The notes: a model not told the origin generated them from the letters alone. A DNA stretch of 11,661 nucleotides from Rubrobacter sp. (GCA_013695335.1 JACDAR010000230.1:1-11661), one strand, 5' to 3'. Numbered from the stretch's first letter, positions 1 to 6,614 are shown. Translations and numbers: made by a program.

Positions 1-274
1 AGCGCACGATCCTCGACGGCCCAGGAAACACGGCGAACAACTCCTGCCCCACCACGTCGAGCCCCGTCTCCTCCCGAACCTCGCGGTGCAGGGCGACTTC
101 GAGCGGCTCGTCAGATTCGATGCCGCCACCGACCAATCCCCACCTGCCGCAGTCGCTCCGGCGCTCCAGAAGAAAAGCGTCGTCGCACCTGATGATCGCC
201 AGGACCCCGACGCCTATCGGCCGGTTTGGCTTCGGCGCGTCGGGGTCCCGATAATAGAATCTGGCGGCCGTCAA
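1..274 (-). CDS. NUDIX hydrolase, 3' end cut by window edge
   Basis: The first 91 residues of a NUDIX hydrolase are visible. Such enzymes cleave nucleoside diphosphates linked to another moiety, using a metal bound by the Nudix box. The box is complete at residues 51-73: a Gly, then Glu55 after five residues, then R64-E65 and the REVREETGL core. It follows a beta strand (VGVLAIIRCDDAFLLERR) typical of the fold. The start is TTG at 274-272. An in-frame TGA lies eight codons upstream with no other start codon between them, so TTG is effectively the only choice. This start overlaps the TGA stop of the membrane-protein gene (TTGA overlap), which indicates translational coupling. The substrate cannot be told from sequence. 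The N-terminal stretch YYRDPDAPKP is rich in Pro and Asp and precedes the catalytic fold. Confidence 0.85.
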   Translation of the reverse strand, partial: MTAARFYYRDPDAPKPNRPIGVGVLAIIRCDDAFLLERRSDCGRWGLVGGGIESDEPLEVALHREVREETGLDVVGQELFAVFPGPSRIVR

Positions 275-891
275 TGCGGGCGTCGTTTGCCGGGTTCAGA
301 GGACGCAGATACAGCGCCGGAGGAGAAGCCGCTACCGGCGAAGACAAGGATCGCACTAGTCGCCCACAACACCGTTGCGGCGCCCAATCCCGGTATCGCG
401 TACTGGACGGAATCCGGAGCATTCAGGACAACGGCCACGAACAGCGTCGCCGCCGCCAGGAGACAGAGAACGGCTCCTGTAACGTGATAGAGAGGTAGGC
501 GAAAGAGCCGCGCCAGCGGGAAGAAGTGCAACCCGACGATAAAGGCGACTATCGCCGGGATCCACTGGGGGTGCCCCAGCCTCATACAGACGAAGACCGC
601 TACACCAATGCCTATGCCCTCTGCGACGCCGATCTGGTTGAACCTGCGGCGTATCCCGGTGTCCATGAAGGCAGGTCCTCCGTGCGGCGCGCGCCTGGCG
701 ACGCGGAGCAGGTAAACGCCGCCCACGAGCAGCAGCACAGCGATAACAACCCCCGCCGAATAGAGGATCGTTGCCAGAACGCCGTGTAATTCGGACAGGC
801 CCAACGCCGCCCAGACCGCGCCGAAGAAGGTCATGAGGAGAACGGCTATGCCGTACCCCCGCAGCATCTCACTGGTGAGGGAATTAGACAT
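271..891 (-). CDS. six-helix integral membrane protein, DUF7010-like
   Basis: This 206-residue protein is almost entirely hydrophobic. I read six membrane segments at about residues 12-32, 38-62, 87-105, 108-129, 136-157 and 166-186, with a basic cytoplasmic-looking loop after segment 2 (RVARRAP, RRRF) and a short polar tail ending in KRRPH. The centre carries a conserved-looking block: AEGIGIGVAVF, a Pro-Trp-Ile-Pro turn, then VGLHFFPLARLF. It resembles the uncharacterised DUF7010-type membrane proteins, but this is recollection and no function is known to me. The ATG at 891 is preceded by GAGAGA eight bases upstream. The gene lies 77 bases downstream of the lipoamide dehydrogenase gene, so it may be the distal part of that run or have its own weak promoter. 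It is coupled to the NUDIX gene by overlap. Confidence 0.75.
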   Translation of the reverse strand: MSNSLTSEMLRGYGIAVLLMTFFGAVWAALGLSELHGVLATILYSAGVVIAVLLLVGGVYLLRVARRAPHGGPAFMDTGIRRRFNQIGVAEGIGIGVAVFVCMRLGHPQWIPAIVAFIVGLHFFPLARLFRLPLYHVTGAVLCLLAAATLFVAVVLNAPDSVQYAIPGLGAATVLWATSAILVFAGSGFSSGAVSASSEPGKRRPH

Positions 892-968
892 CGCGGGCGT
901 CTCTCTAGCAATCGTGAATCTGCCTCCGCCGTTGACGGTCCAACGAACGTCGCGTGAGATCCTTCGCG

Positions 969-2456
969 CTAAAAATGAATCGCGCGCCCGTCCACGGCCA
1001 TCGCGGACTCGGCCACCACCTCCGCGAGCGACGGGTGGGCGTGAATGGACATCCCGATCTCCCGCGGCGTCCCCTCGACCAGCTTGGCGAAGACGCCCTC
1101 GGCTATGAGGTCGGTTACCTTCGGGCCTATAGCGTGCATACCCAGGATGAGGTCCGTATCAGCGTCGGCCACGATCTTGAAGAAGCCGTTCGGCTCGCCC
1201 TCGATGAGCGCCTTGCCAATTGCCCGGAACGGGAAGTTGGACTCCTTGACCTCGTAGCCCTCTTCCTCGGCCTGCGCTTTGGTGAGGCCGAAGGAGGCAA
1301 CCTCGGGCCGGCAGAACGTCACGCGCGGGACGAGGCTCGGGTCTCTCGGCAGCGGGTTCTCGCCAGCCATGTGCTCGACGGCGATGATGCCCTCGTGCCC
1401 GGCCTCGTGGGCCAGCCAGTATCCACCTGTCACGTCCCCCGCCGCGTATACGCCGTCCTCTGCGGTCTGGCCGTATTCGTCGACCTGGATGATATTGCGG
1501 TCGCCAAGCTCGACGCTCGTCACGTCGAGGTTCAGGTCTTCCGTGACGGTCTTGCGGCCGACCGCCACGAGCAGCACCTCGGCTTCGAGGGTATCGCCAC
1601 CGTTGGCGTCGCCGGTGGGTGGGTCCTCGCCGCCATATGAGCCGCCCTCGCCCTCGGTGTCTTCCTTCTCGCCCGCGTCGGCTCCCGCGATTTTGATCTT
1701 GACTCCCGAGTCCGTCTTCTCCAGGCTCTCGAGGTCGGCCTTGGTGCCGGTCATGACGTTGATGCCGCGGCCCTCGAACTCCTTCTGGAGCTGCTTGGAG
1801 ATGTCCGGGTCCTCAAGCGGCACTATGCGGTCCAGGATCTCGACTATCGTGACCTCGGTCCCGAAGTCGTTGTACATGCTCGCAAACTCCACGCCAACGG
1901 CGCCGGAGCCGAGGATGATGATGCTCTTCGCGTAGCTCTCGTTGTTGGTAACTATGTCGTCGCTGGAGATTACCTTCTCGCCGTCGAACTCCAGGCCGGG
2001 CAGCGTGTTCACGGCGGAGCCGGTCGAGATCAGGACGTTCTCGGCCTCCAGCTCCTCCTCGCCGTCATCGTTGGTCACCTTGATCTTCTTTGGCTCGACG
2101 AACGACCCGACGCCGTTGTAGACGGTGATCTTGTTCTTCTTCATCAGCCCCTGCACTCCACGCCGAAGCTGCGTCACCACCTGCTCGCGACGCTTGGCGG
2201 CCTGCGGATAATCCAGTTCCACGCCGCTCACGTTGACGCCGAAATCTTCCCCGGTATTCGCCTCGTGCATGAGGAGCGCCGTATGAAGTAGCGCCTTGGT
2301 AGGGATGCAGCCCAGGTTCAGGCAGGTCCCCCCGAGATGGCCGCCCTCGCGCTTCTCTATGATGGCGACGCTCATCCCGAGCTGGCTCGCACGGATCGCG
2401 GGTATATATCCACCGTTTCCGCCGCCTATTACCACGAGATCATACTTCTCAGCCAT
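969..2456 (-). CDS. lpdA: dihydrolipoyl dehydrogenase (E3), with an unusual acidic loop
   Basis: This flavoprotein reoxidises dihydrolipoamide with NAD+ for the 2-oxoacid dehydrogenase or glycine-cleavage complexes (EC 1.8.1.4). In 495 residues it shows the full set of motifs: FAD dinucleotide fold GGGNGG (11-16), redox disulfide C45/C50 in GGTCLNLGCIPTK, NAD-binding GSGAVGVEF (183-191), second FAD motif GVYAAGDVTG (335-344), and the dimer-interface catalytic pair H474/E479 in HPSLAE. AAAGGAG (2469-2463) sits six bases before the ATG. It lies 21 bases downstream of fpg and is probably cotranscribed with it. No E1 or E2 gene is visible, so this is an orphan E3 that must serve complexes encoded elsewhere. 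Oddity: residues about 258-288 form a Gly/Glu/Asp/Pro-rich, low-complexity insert in the NAD domain, about 25 residues longer than I expect for this family. Confidence 0.96.
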   Translation of the reverse strand: MAEKYDLVVIGGGNGGYIPAIRASQLGMSVAIIEKREGGHLGGTCLNLGCIPTKALLHTALLMHEANTGEDFGVNVSGVELDYPQAAKRREQVVTQLRRGVQGLMKKNKITVYNGVGSFVEPKKIKVTNDDGEEELEAENVLISTGSAVNTLPGLEFDGEKVISSDDIVTNNESYAKSIIILGSGAVGVEFASMYNDFGTEVTIVEILDRIVPLEDPDISKQLQKEFEGRGINVMTGTKADLESLEKTDSGVKIKIAGADAGEKEDTEGEGGSYGGEDPPTGDANGGDTLEAEVLLVAVGRKTVTEDLNLDVTSVELGDRNIIQVDEYGQTAEDGVYAAGDVTGGYWLAHEAGHEGIIAVEHMAGENPLPRDPSLVPRVTFCRPEVASFGLTKAQAEEEGYEVKESNFPFRAIGKALIEGEPNGFFKIVADADTDLILGMHAIGPKVTDLIAEGVFAKLVEGTPREIGMSIHAHPSLAEVVAESAMAVDGRAIHF

Positions 2457-2477
2457 GTGATGCTCCTTTCAGGTAAT

Positions 2478-3338
2478 TCATTCCAATTCTAACCTTCCGT
2501 CCCCGCCGGGGCCATCTTCGTCCTGGCACGCAGGACACAGATACGTCGCCCTGCCGCTCAGCTTCTCACGAACGACTTTCCCGCCACAATCGCCCGGACA
2601 AGGTTTTCCCTGGCGCATGAATACCCGCAAATGATCCTGATGACTCCCCTTGCACCCTAGCACGTCCCGATACAGGCTGAACGTAGTACCCCGATGCTCG
2701 ATTCCGGCGGTGATATTCTCCCGGATAGCCCGCGCTATCGCCTCCCACTCGGCCCGCGAGAGCGTATTCGCCTTCCGCCTGGGATGGATTCTGGCGTCGA
2801 AGAGCGACTCGTCCACGTAGATGTTGCCGACGCCGCCGATCACCTTTTGATCCAGGAGCAGAGGCTTCACCTGCGCCCGCCGCCCTCCGATAGCCTCCAT
2901 CAGATACTCAGCCCCGAATCCCTCGTCCAGCGGCTCCGGCCCGAGCCCGGAGAACCTGGCCTCCAGATCCGTTTGATCCAGCAAGCTCGCCCGCGTGTAT
3001 CCCGTCTCGTCGCGCAGGAAAAGCCTACGGTTCCCGTCGAGGTGGAGGACGAGCATCAGCGCGGAGTTCGGTTCTTGTACCGGCGGTACGAGCAGGAACT
3101 GGCCCCCGATCTTGAGTTGCAAGACGAGGGCGTCGCCGGAATCCAGCTCCACGATGAGGTTCTTGGCGCGCCTGGTCGCGTCGGAGATCGAAACTCCTTC
3201 GATCCGCCGTTCGAACTCTTCTGGGGAGGGCTGCTCGACGAGGTTCGGGACTAGCACCTCTGCGCGTTCGATCTCCGAACCGGCGACCAGTTCCCGGAGG
3301 TCTTCCTTGATAGTCTCGACTTCAGGTAGCTCGGGCAT
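2478..3338 (-). CDS. mutM: formamidopyrimidine-DNA glycosylase (Fpg/MutM family), divergent
   Basis: This base-excision repair enzyme removes oxidised purines such as 8-oxoguanine and nicks the abasic site. The 286-residue protein begins MPELPEVET, giving the catalytic Pro2 and Glu3. K59 in RRAK matches the conserved Lys, and the helix-two-turn-helix block spans about 155-190 with N172 in VGNIY. A C-terminal zinc finger uses C247, C251, C268 and C271, with R263 before the last pair. Three things are odd. The first Cys pair is C-x3-C instead of C-x2-C. The usual LGMSG or LRMTG loop reads LKIGG. The lesion-opening DPRRFG loop reads DETGYT, so the intercalating Arg and Phe are absent or replaced. 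A TATAAA box lies seven bases before the ATG and no good ribosome site is seen. The gene follows the methyltransferase gene by 29 bases. The family is certain; full activity on 8-oxoguanine is not. Confidence 0.93.
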   Translation of the reverse strand: MPELPEVETIKEDLRELVAGSEIERAEVLVPNLVEQPSPEEFERRIEGVSISDATRRAKNLIVELDSGDALVLQLKIGGQFLLVPPVQEPNSALMLVLHLDGNRRLFLRDETGYTRASLLDQTDLEARFSGLGPEPLDEGFGAEYLMEAIGGRRAQVKPLLLDQKVIGGVGNIYVDESLFDARIHPRRKANTLSRAEWEAIARAIRENITAGIEHRGTTFSLYRDVLGCKGSHQDHLRVFMRQGKPCPGDCGGKVVREKLSGRATYLCPACQDEDGPGGDGRLELE

Positions 3339-3345
3339 GTGCGTA

Positions 3346-3351
3346 TTTATA
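3346..3351 (-). promoter_or_regulatory. candidate -10 box (TATAAA) for a leaderless fpg transcript
   Basis: On the minus strand TATAAA is followed by seven bases and then the fpg ATG at 3338, so transcription would start at or next to the start codon. No convincing Shine-Dalgarno is present in the 29-base gap after the methyltransferase gene, which fits leaderless expression. I see no good -35 hexamer at 16-18 bases, so the call rests on the -10 box and spacing alone. If real, it would let fpg and lpdA be expressed apart from the two genes upstream. Confidence 0.4.
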
Positions 3352-3367
3352 TCTTTTCCGCGTTACT

Positions 3368-4096
3368 TCATTCCGGTTTGCGCGCGACGAACGCCGAATG
3401 GGCGTTCGGTAGCAGGTACCTGCCATAACCCGGCATCGTTCGGACTTCGAAGCCCACCCCACGAAGCTCTCCGGCTATTTCCGAAGCCTCATACAGACGC
3501 TGGCGGTGTACCTCGTCGTCCCGTCTGTAGAGTTCGCCCACTTTTCGGAACGTGGAGATACGGCGGGTCAATACTCTTTGCTGCTCCTCTTTCTCGACCA
3601 GTACTACCCAGTCCGTTCCCTCGGTGAAGCTCCTGCTTACGATCCCCTGCGCCACCTGACCCGGCCCCGCCGCGTCAAAGACGAACACGCCGCCTGGAGC
3701 CAGAGCCTCATACACGCGCTGGAAGAGACGAAGCAACCTCCGACCGCCGTTGTCCGGATCGAAGAGATAATTGATTACCTCGCTGACCGCCGTGACGGCC
3801 CCGCACGGTGGGATGACGGCGCCGAACAACGAACCGACCCTGAACTCGGCCTCGGGCGCCCTCTTGCGAGACAGCCAGATCATGGCCTCCGAAATGTCGA
3901 TCCCGAGCACGCGGTAGCCGGCATCCACGAGCGTCCGCGCCCACAGCCCGCTACCACATCCCAGGTCCACGACCAGTCCTTCCCCAACTCCGTTCTGACT
4001 CAGAATCTCAAGTATCCCGGGGGCGGATTCGATGGCAAACTCCGCGTGTCCGGCATCGTGGATGTATGCGAGGTCTTCCCTGTAATATTCCGTCAC
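3368..4096 (-). CDS. class I SAM-dependent methyltransferase
   Basis: This 242-residue protein has a standard Rossmann methyltransferase core. Motif I is VVDLGCGSG (42-50), the acidic residue after strand 2 is D67 in GIDIS, a catalytic-site strand lies near SEVINYL (105-111), and LAPGGVFVFD (132-141) is the post-II/III segment. The last 80 residues form a separate beta-rich cap that probably shapes the acceptor site. The acceptor cannot be named. I chose GTG at 4096 because the protein then begins VTEYYREDLAYIHDAG, the natural N-terminus of the fold, and starts 22 bases after the upstream stop. The first in-frame ATG (4171) would add a non-conserved, Pro/Cys-rich stretch inside the upstream gene. 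The pairing with the heme-oxygenase-like enzyme suggests both act on one small molecule; that is inference. Confidence 0.85.
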   Translation of the reverse strand: MTEYYREDLAYIHDAGHAEFAIESAPGILEILSQNGVGEGLVVDLGCGSGLWARTLVDAGYRVLGIDISEAMIWLSRKRAPEAEFRVGSLFGAVIPPCGAVTAVSEVINYLFDPDNGGRRLLRLFQRVYEALAPGGVFVFDAAGPGQVAQGIVSRSFTEGTDWVVLVEKEEQQRVLTRRISTFRKVGELYRRDDEVHRQRLYEASEIAGELRGVGFEVRTMPGYGRYLLPNAHSAFVARKPE

Positions 4097-4118
4097 GCCG
4101 TAATTCCCGGAGGATCTC

Positions 4119-4850
4119 TCAACCCCTGAGGGCCTGCACGGAGGCGCCGCGCACGGGAGCAGGTTCCCCAAAGACTGCTTTGTACAGCCCGTCCATCATC
4201 ACAGAGCGCGCATCGAGGGAACGCATGGCGCCCTCCCTGACTTTGCTCTGCCCTGACTCGTCCTCCGCATACGGGGCGGCGGCCTCCATCATGATGCGGG
4301 CGTGCTCGACGTCCATGGTGACGTGGCTGGTGAAGATCTCCAGCGCCGCATCCGGCAATCCGGCCGCCTTCTTTAACCCCTCGGCCAGCCGCACGTAGAT
4401 GGGGGGCACGGGCCACTCGCTCGCCGGCCCGAGCGCCCCCAGCCCGAACCGCACGTCGGGATGGCGGCATAGCTCGTAGTGCACGCTTATGTACGCAGCA
4501 GTCTCGGGGAGCGTCCTGGGAGATTCCCATTCTTCTTCCATAATATCGAGGGCGCGCATGAAGCGCCGGTACAGGGCTGGATGCGTCTCTTCGGGGTTGA
4601 GGTGGCCGTACTCGTCGAAGAGGATGTCGGCGAGGGCGAGTTGCAACCCCTCGTCGTCGCGGCAGTTCGAGATCACGGCCGCCAGGTACAATCGGCTCAC
4701 CCGCACGTGACGGTAGTACTGGATCGCGAACGCCCTCACCCCCTCAGGCGACACGTCCCCATCCCCGAACCGCTCCAGAAAAGGATGCGTGAGCGCCGGG
4801 TGCCCGATCACCTCCCGCTTCAACCGCCCAAGGAACTCCTCGGAGTTCAC
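4119..4850 (-). CDS. heme-oxygenase-like metal-dependent oxidase (iron-containing redox enzyme, TenA/PqqC/CADD superfamily)
   Basis: The protein has 243 residues and is all-helical. The superfamily folds as a helical bundle that can bind one or two irons or manganese and do oxygen chemistry (CADD, UndA and N-oxygenase types), though TenA members are metal-free. Here the likely metal ligands are all present: E80 (FDEYG), H90 (ETHP), E145 (SEW), and H176, D180, H183 in HVTMDVEH. The last three have the H-x3-D-x2-H spacing recalled for CADD. This argues for a metalloenzyme and against a thiaminase-like TenA. The start is GTG at 4850, chosen because GGGAGGTAGGT lies just upstream. The gene heads the minus-strand run, with the methyltransferase starting 22 bases after its stop. 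The C-terminal 20 residues after the last helix (EPAPVRGAS) look disordered. The substrate is unknown. Confidence 0.82.
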   Translation of the reverse strand: MNSEEFLGRLKREVIGHPALTHPFLERFGDGDVSPEGVRAFAIQYYRHVRVSRLYLAAVISNCRDDEGLQLALADILFDEYGHLNPEETHPALYRRFMRALDIMEEEWESPRTLPETAAYISVHYELCRHPDVRFGLGALGPASEWPVPPIYVRLAEGLKKAAGLPDAALEIFTSHVTMDVEHARIMMEAAAPYAEDESGQSKVREGAMRSLDARSVMMDGLYKAVFGEPAPVRGASVQALRG

Positions 4851-4861
4851 ACCTACCTCCC
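4851..4861 (-). promoter_or_regulatory. strong Shine-Dalgarno deciding the GTG start of the metalloenzyme gene
   Basis: On the minus strand GGGAGGTAGGT precedes the GTG at 4850, with GGAGG five bases from the start codon. This is the best ribosome site in the leftward run and makes the GTG start secure. It fits the first gene of a leadered transcript. Confidence 0.7.
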
Positions 4862-5026
4862 ATTCTTCGCTCCGTGCCAGTCTAACGCAGCGAACGGAGT
4901 TCAGGCGTCATGTTTCGCCCCCCAGACCAGAATCAATAAAATCTTCCAGCCACTACACACCGCCTCCCCCGAATCCTATATCCTGAAATCCCATATCCGA
5001 ATCCCTCATTTCCAGGTAATTCATCC
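4862..5026. other. divergent intergenic interval between the leftward run and the orphan gene
   Basis: No gene fits here. Base composition is clearly more A+T-rich than in the flanking genes, as expected for a control region. The leftward promoter must lie here, but I cannot name it with confidence: TAGACT on the minus strand, about 35 bases before the GTG, is a possible -10 box without a good -35. Around 4867-4902 the words CTCCGT and ACGGAG, and TTCGCT and AGCGAA, occur as interleaved inverted repeats, which may fold in the leader of the leftward transcript. Confidence 0.4.
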
Positions 5027-5055
5027 TTGTCTCACTAGTCTCAGTGAGATATAAT
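5027..5055 (+). promoter_or_regulatory. promoter TTGTCT-N17-TATAAT with start at the ATG (leaderless)
   Basis: TTGTCT (5027-5032) and a perfect TATAAT (5050-5055) are separated by exactly 17 bases. This is the best vegetative-type promoter in the window and stands out in a G+C-rich genome. Six bases separate the -10 box from the ATG at 5062, so the predicted transcription start falls on the start codon. No Shine-Dalgarno precedes that ATG, in keeping with a leaderless message. Confidence 0.65.
5030..5049. promoter_or_regulatory. inverted repeat TCTCACT-N6-AGTGAGA filling the promoter spacer, candidate operator
   Basis: The arms TCTCACT (5030-5036) and AGTGAGA (5043-5049) are perfect complements around a six-base centre. 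The repeat spans the spacer, overlaps the end of the -35 box and abuts the -10 box. A dimeric regulator bound here would exclude RNA polymerase. The regulator is unknown, and the protein encoded just downstream is one possibility. Confidence 0.45.
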
Positions 5056-5061
5056 CCGTAC

Positions 5062-5601
5062 ATGACAGAGAACAGGAACAATGGGCGGCAGGAGTGGTTG
5101 AGTGTTCCGCGGTTGCGGGATGCGGAGCGGTTGGACCCGCACGTGTACAAGCGTGGGATCAACGGTCTGACCGTCGAGGAGGCTGTGGGGCGGGCGTTTC
5201 CGAGGGTCATGGCCATTCTGGCGAGGAGCGGGGAGCGATACTCCGAGTTCGAGGGACAGTTGGTGCGGACCACGATCCGGGCTTGCCTGATCTCACAGGT
5301 CTCGCGGGCCAACCTGTACCGCATCGCCGGCATCCTGGTCGCCGACCGGCGCGACGAGGGCGCGCACATGGGGCGTTCGCTCGCCCTCGCCTACGTCGCC
5401 GCGCTGAGGGAAGCGTTCCTCAAGGACCTTTCGGTGGGCGAGCGTGTGATCACCACCTTCGGCTCAGGGGACGTACGGTACGTCTCCGGTGACGGCCGTA
5501 ACGTCGCCGTCGGGCTCGACGGGGGCAGGGAAGTCTGGCTGCCTTCCGAGACCGTGGCCCGCATCTCCGAGGAAGATACCATCGACCTCCAGGCGTCCTG
5601 A
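5062..5601 (+). CDS. protein of unknown family with helical core and C-terminal beta-barrel-like domain
   Basis: I do not recognise this family. From ATG 5062 it has 179 residues. It has no signal peptide and no membrane segment, so it is probably cytoplasmic. Residues 1-35 are polar. Residues about 36-122 look helical, with amphipathic stretches (VEEAVGRAFPRVMAILAR, LALAYVAALREAFLKDL). Residues about 124-168 are Gly/Val-rich and read as short strands (VGERVITTFGSGDVRYV, VAVGLDGGREVWLP), like a small SH3/KOW-type barrel. An in-frame ATG at 5044 would lie upstream of the TATAAT, so it could not be in the transcript; I therefore prefer 5062. The gene stands alone: divergent from the metalloenzyme gene and 65 bases before the lipid-kinase gene, which has its own promoter. 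Codon use matches the neighbours. A nucleic-acid-binding or regulatory role is conceivable, but nothing proves it. Confidence 0.75.
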   Translation: MTENRNNGRQEWLSVPRLRDAERLDPHVYKRGINGLTVEEAVGRAFPRVMAILARSGERYSEFEGQLVRTTIRACLISQVSRANLYRIAGILVADRRDEGAHMGRSLALAYVAALREAFLKDLSVGERVITTFGSGDVRYVSGDGRNVAVGLDGGREVWLPSETVARISEEDTIDLQAS

Positions 5602-5631
5602 CGAATTCGCTGGTTTCATTCCTCATTATCC

Positions 5632-5660
5632 ATAACAAAAGTCGCGGTTCCGGTTAGAAT
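5632..5660 (+). promoter_or_regulatory. promoter ATAACA-N17-TAGAAT, leaderless, for the lipid kinase-moaDE operon
   Basis: ATAACA (5632-5637) and TAGAAT (5655-5660) are 17 bases apart; each matches its consensus at four or five of six positions. Six bases separate the -10 box from the ATG at 5667, the same geometry as the promoter at 5027-5055. No Shine-Dalgarno precedes 5667. The interval is A+T-rich compared with its surroundings. Confidence 0.55.
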
Positions 5661-5666
5661 CCGGGT

Positions 5667-6614
5667 ATGCAGACTATGGGAGACAGCGGTGTGGAAGGAT
5701 CGAAGATCCGGGCGCGGGTGATCCATAACCCCGCTTCCGGCGGTGGGCGCAACCTCGAAGCCGTGCAGGAGGAGCTATCTGGCTTCGACGCCGAGTGGCT
5801 CGACACCAAGGACACGGGGGATGCGCGGGAGGCCGCCAGGGAGTGGAGGAACGGGTTGATCGTGGTCGCCGGGGGCGACGGGACCATCAACGAGGTGGTG
5901 AACGGGCTGGGTCAGGCCGGATTTCCCGAAAGCGTGATGCTCGCGGTCTGGCCGATTGGCACGGGCAACGACCTGGCTGCGACCCTCGGCATCTCAGACG
6001 ATCCTGACGAAACCAGGGAGACCATACGCGAGGGAAAGTTCAGAACGCTGGACGTGGCACGCGTGCGTTCCAAAGGCGTCGGGGAACGGTTCTTCATCAA
6101 CGTGGCGACGGGTGGGATCGGGGCGGAGATCTCCGAGGCCAACGACGAGGAGATGAAGGGCCGGTGGGGCAAGCTCTCCTACCTGCGGGCTTATCTGGAG
6201 GTAGCGAGGGATTTCGAGGTTCGTGAGGTCAAGCTCACCCTCGATGGCGAAGAGCGCATGGTACGCGCCGTCAACATCGCCATAGGCAACTGCCGATATA
6301 CGGGTGGCGGCTGGCTGGCCCTCCCCAAAGCCAACCCCGAAGACGGGCTGCTCGACGTGGTGGTCATCGAGAAGGGTGGGATCGGGGAGATACTCACGCT
6401 CGCGCCTTCCGCCTTCATGCAGTCGGACTACCTGGACAAAGATGGCGTGTTCTCGGCCAGGGCCAGCGAGATCAAGGTCGAGACAAGCCCGGGCGGCCTG
6501 GATTTCACTGCCGACGGGGAGTTGATCGGGGACGAACCAGCCGAATTCACCGTGATCCCGCACGCCCTCAAAGTAGTGGTCGGTGAAGACTACACCCCGG
6601 AGCCAGCGGGATGA
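5667..6614 (+). CDS. diacylglycerol kinase-family (YegS/DgkB-type) lipid kinase
   Basis: The protein phosphorylates a lipid or sphingoid-like substrate with ATP. Family members include diacylglycerol kinase DgkB, YegS and polyprenol- or sphingosine-kinase-like proteins. The 315 residues contain NPASG (21-25), the nucleotide-binding GGDGT (69-73), PIGTGND (96-102), the domain-2 signature from GGG (213-215) through GLLDVVVIE (227-235), and the catalytic-type DGE (283-285). No membrane segment is present; these are peripheral enzymes. I keep ATG 5667 because the TAGAAT box lies six bases upstream; ATG 5676 would be the leadered alternative. The stop overlaps the moaD start (ATGA), so the gene is the first of a three-gene operon. 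The link with molybdenum-cofactor genes has no obvious biochemical reason. The exact lipid substrate is open. Confidence 0.92.
   Translation: MQTMGDSGVEGSKIRARVIHNPASGGGRNLEAVQEELSGFDAEWLDTKDTGDAREAAREWRNGLIVVAGGDGTINEVVNGLGQAGFPESVMLAVWPIGTGNDLAATLGISDDPDETRETIREGKFRTLDVARVRSKGVGERFFINVATGGIGAEISEANDEEMKGRWGKLSYLRAYLEVARDFEVREVKLTLDGEERMVRAVNIAIGNCRYTGGGWLALPKANPEDGLLDVVVIEKGGIGEILTLAPSAFMQSDYLDKDGVFSARASEIKVETSPGGLDFTADGELIGDEPAEFTVIPHALKVVVGEDYTPEPAG

Noticed and set aside
954..1640. Plus-strand open frame of 228 codons
   Set aside because: It is antisense to the lipoamide dehydrogenase gene, whose motifs are complete, and its translation looks like a reverse-strand shadow with no family features.
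3368..4171. Longer version of the methyltransferase starting at ATG 4171
   Set aside because: The extra 25 residues are Pro/Cys-rich and overlap the upstream gene by 53 bases. GTG 4096 gives the natural family N-terminus and a clean 22-base gap.
2470..5024. Shared word CAGGTAATTCAT at 2470-2481 and 5013-5024
   Set aside because: A 12-base direct repeat between two distant sites is expected by chance in a window of this size, and the contexts differ (one ends in fpg, one is intergenic).
5044..5061. Upstream ATG (5044) for the orphan gene
   Set aside because: It lies before the TATAAT box, so it would not be in the predicted transcript.
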